The notes beneath the pieces are model-generated. The model was not told the DNA's origin. It made no database searches and worked only from the letters and a program-made list of their open reading frames with translations. The position numbers and the translations under genes were made by a program. Below are positions 63,407 to 64,000 of a stretch of DNA of 64,000 nt, in pieces. Each line of letters begins with the position of its first letter. The first letter of the stretch is position 1. This stretch comes from a bacterium (GTDB lineage Bacteria; Bacteroidota; Ignavibacteria; SZUA-365): positions 350,882-414,881 of the forward strand of contig JAHLLD010000002.1 of assembly GCA_020444325.1 (NCBI GenBank), in the 5' to 3' direction.

Positions 63407-64000
63407 ATGAGAGATCGTCTAGTTCCCTCCACGGCCCGCAAAAGCATGCTGATGGCACTTGCGCTGTTGCTCACCGCCGCGTTCACCATGCAGGCGCAGA
63501 CGTGGACATGGAAAAATCCCCTTCCCCACGGTGTGACCAACAACAGTATTCAGCGTCCCGAAGCGGATCACATCATCATCGTAGGGGACCAGGGGAGAAT
63601 CATCCGTTCGACCGATGACGGAGAAACCTGGGATCTGACGGAAAGCAATACGACGATTTCTTTCCATGATCAGAGCTTCATCGACAGCGAATACGGCTGG
63701 GCCTGTGGTGAGGACGGCATCATTTCCCGCAGTACCGATGGCGGACGCACATGGCATCGCCAGAACACCGGCACCACCAAGCGCGTGTACGCCATCAATT
63801 TCTTCAGCCGGCAGACCGGCTGGGCCTGCGGCGTGGGCGGACTCATTCTCTACACCTCTGACGGTGGAGACACCTGGATCAACAAGTCCTACGAAGAGCC
63901 ATTCTTCCTGCGCTCGATTTACTTCGACGACGACCGTCGCGGCTGGGCCATGGGGTGGAACGGACTCATCCTCGAAACCACCAACGGTGGTACGTCCTGG
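63407..64000 (+). CDS. BNR/Ycf48-like repeat protein (3' partial)
   Basis: ATG 63407 follows AGAGGA and starts a signal peptide (ending FTMQAQ). The 198 visible residues are beta-propeller repeats of about 42 residues with 'GRIIRSTDDGETWD', 'GIISRSTDGGRTWH', 'GLILYTSDGGDTWI' and 'GLILETTNGGTSW' alternating with 'GWACG/GWAMG'. This is the BNR/Ycf48 (HCF136-like) pattern common in secreted proteins of this group. The frame remains open at the window end, so the length and any T9SS tail are unknown. Confidence 0.88.
   Translation, partial: MRDRLVPSTARKSMLMALALLLTAAFTMQAQTWTWKNPLPHGVTNNSIQRPEADHIIIVGDQGRIIRSTDDGETWDLTESNTTISFHDQSFIDSEYGWACGEDGIISRSTDGGRTWHRQNTGTTKRVYAINFFSRQTGWACGVGGLILYTSDGGDTWINKSYEEPFFLRSIYFDDDRRGWAMGWNGLILETTNGGTSW

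Overview
The window reads as chromosomal DNA of a member of the Bacteroidota/Chlorobi (FCB) group, most likely one of the fairly GC-rich lineages near Ignavibacteria, Kapabacteria or Rhodothermota. The reasons are C-terminal type IX secretion (T9SS) sorting domains, a PorV/PorQ-family protein, a GWxTD-domain protein, a DUF6029-like protein, TonB receptors with carboxypeptidase-regulatory-like N-domains, many lipoproteins and Omp85-type barrels, and promoter-like boxes resembling the Bacteroidota -7 element TAnnTTTG. No rRNA, tRNA, CRISPR array, insertion sequence or prophage was recognised. Taxonomy is inferred from gene content only.

Region 1 (1-8.3 kb): end of a large Ig-repeat T9SS cargo, an EVE protein, a HAD hydrolase, a thioredoxin-like/DUF6029 pair, and RNase E/G with a hairpin-rich leader. 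Region 2 (8.5-19.3 kb) is a plus-strand housekeeping block: dnaN, recF, DUF721 (DciA-like), mnmE, gyrB, GWxTD protein, pdxA, ftsE, and a DnaQ exonuclease/UvrC-type nuclease fusion. dnaA is not beside dnaN. Region 3 (19.3-24.8 kb, minus strand): an amidohydrolase lipoprotein, two related secreted proteins of unknown function and a coiled-coil/acidic-repeat/barrel protein, followed by a terminator and a short array of palindromes with 33-bp period. Region 4 (25-29.3 kb): a metallopeptidase/propeller/barrel fusion and asd.

Region 5 (29.3-33.5 kb) looks metal-related: GTP cyclohydrolase I with a His/Asn/Gly heptad-repeat extension, divergent from a His-rich small membrane protein, a His-rich lipoprotein and a ZnuD-like TonB receptor. 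A znuABC-type transporter lies at 60.6-63.2 kb. Region 6 (33.5-41.1 kb) holds a large protein whose N-terminal part has kinase-like motifs joined to an Omp85-like barrel, then a plus-strand run PAP2 phosphatase - SixA-like phosphatase - polyphosphate kinase 1 - HD domain fused to a DUF5706 (PycTM-like) membrane module. That run and the kinase-like barrel are the best candidates for something little described.

Region 7 (41.2-60.1 kb, all minus strand) is an envelope/secretion cluster: a tricorn-type protease, two T9SS-type secreted proteins, a small lipoprotein, an M4 metallopeptidase with T9SS tail, and a tight operon of lipoprotein - TonB receptor - PorV-like protein - beta-propeller lipoprotein. 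The window ends inside a BNR/Ycf48-like repeat protein. After start-site correction no gap without a gene exceeds about 300 bases.
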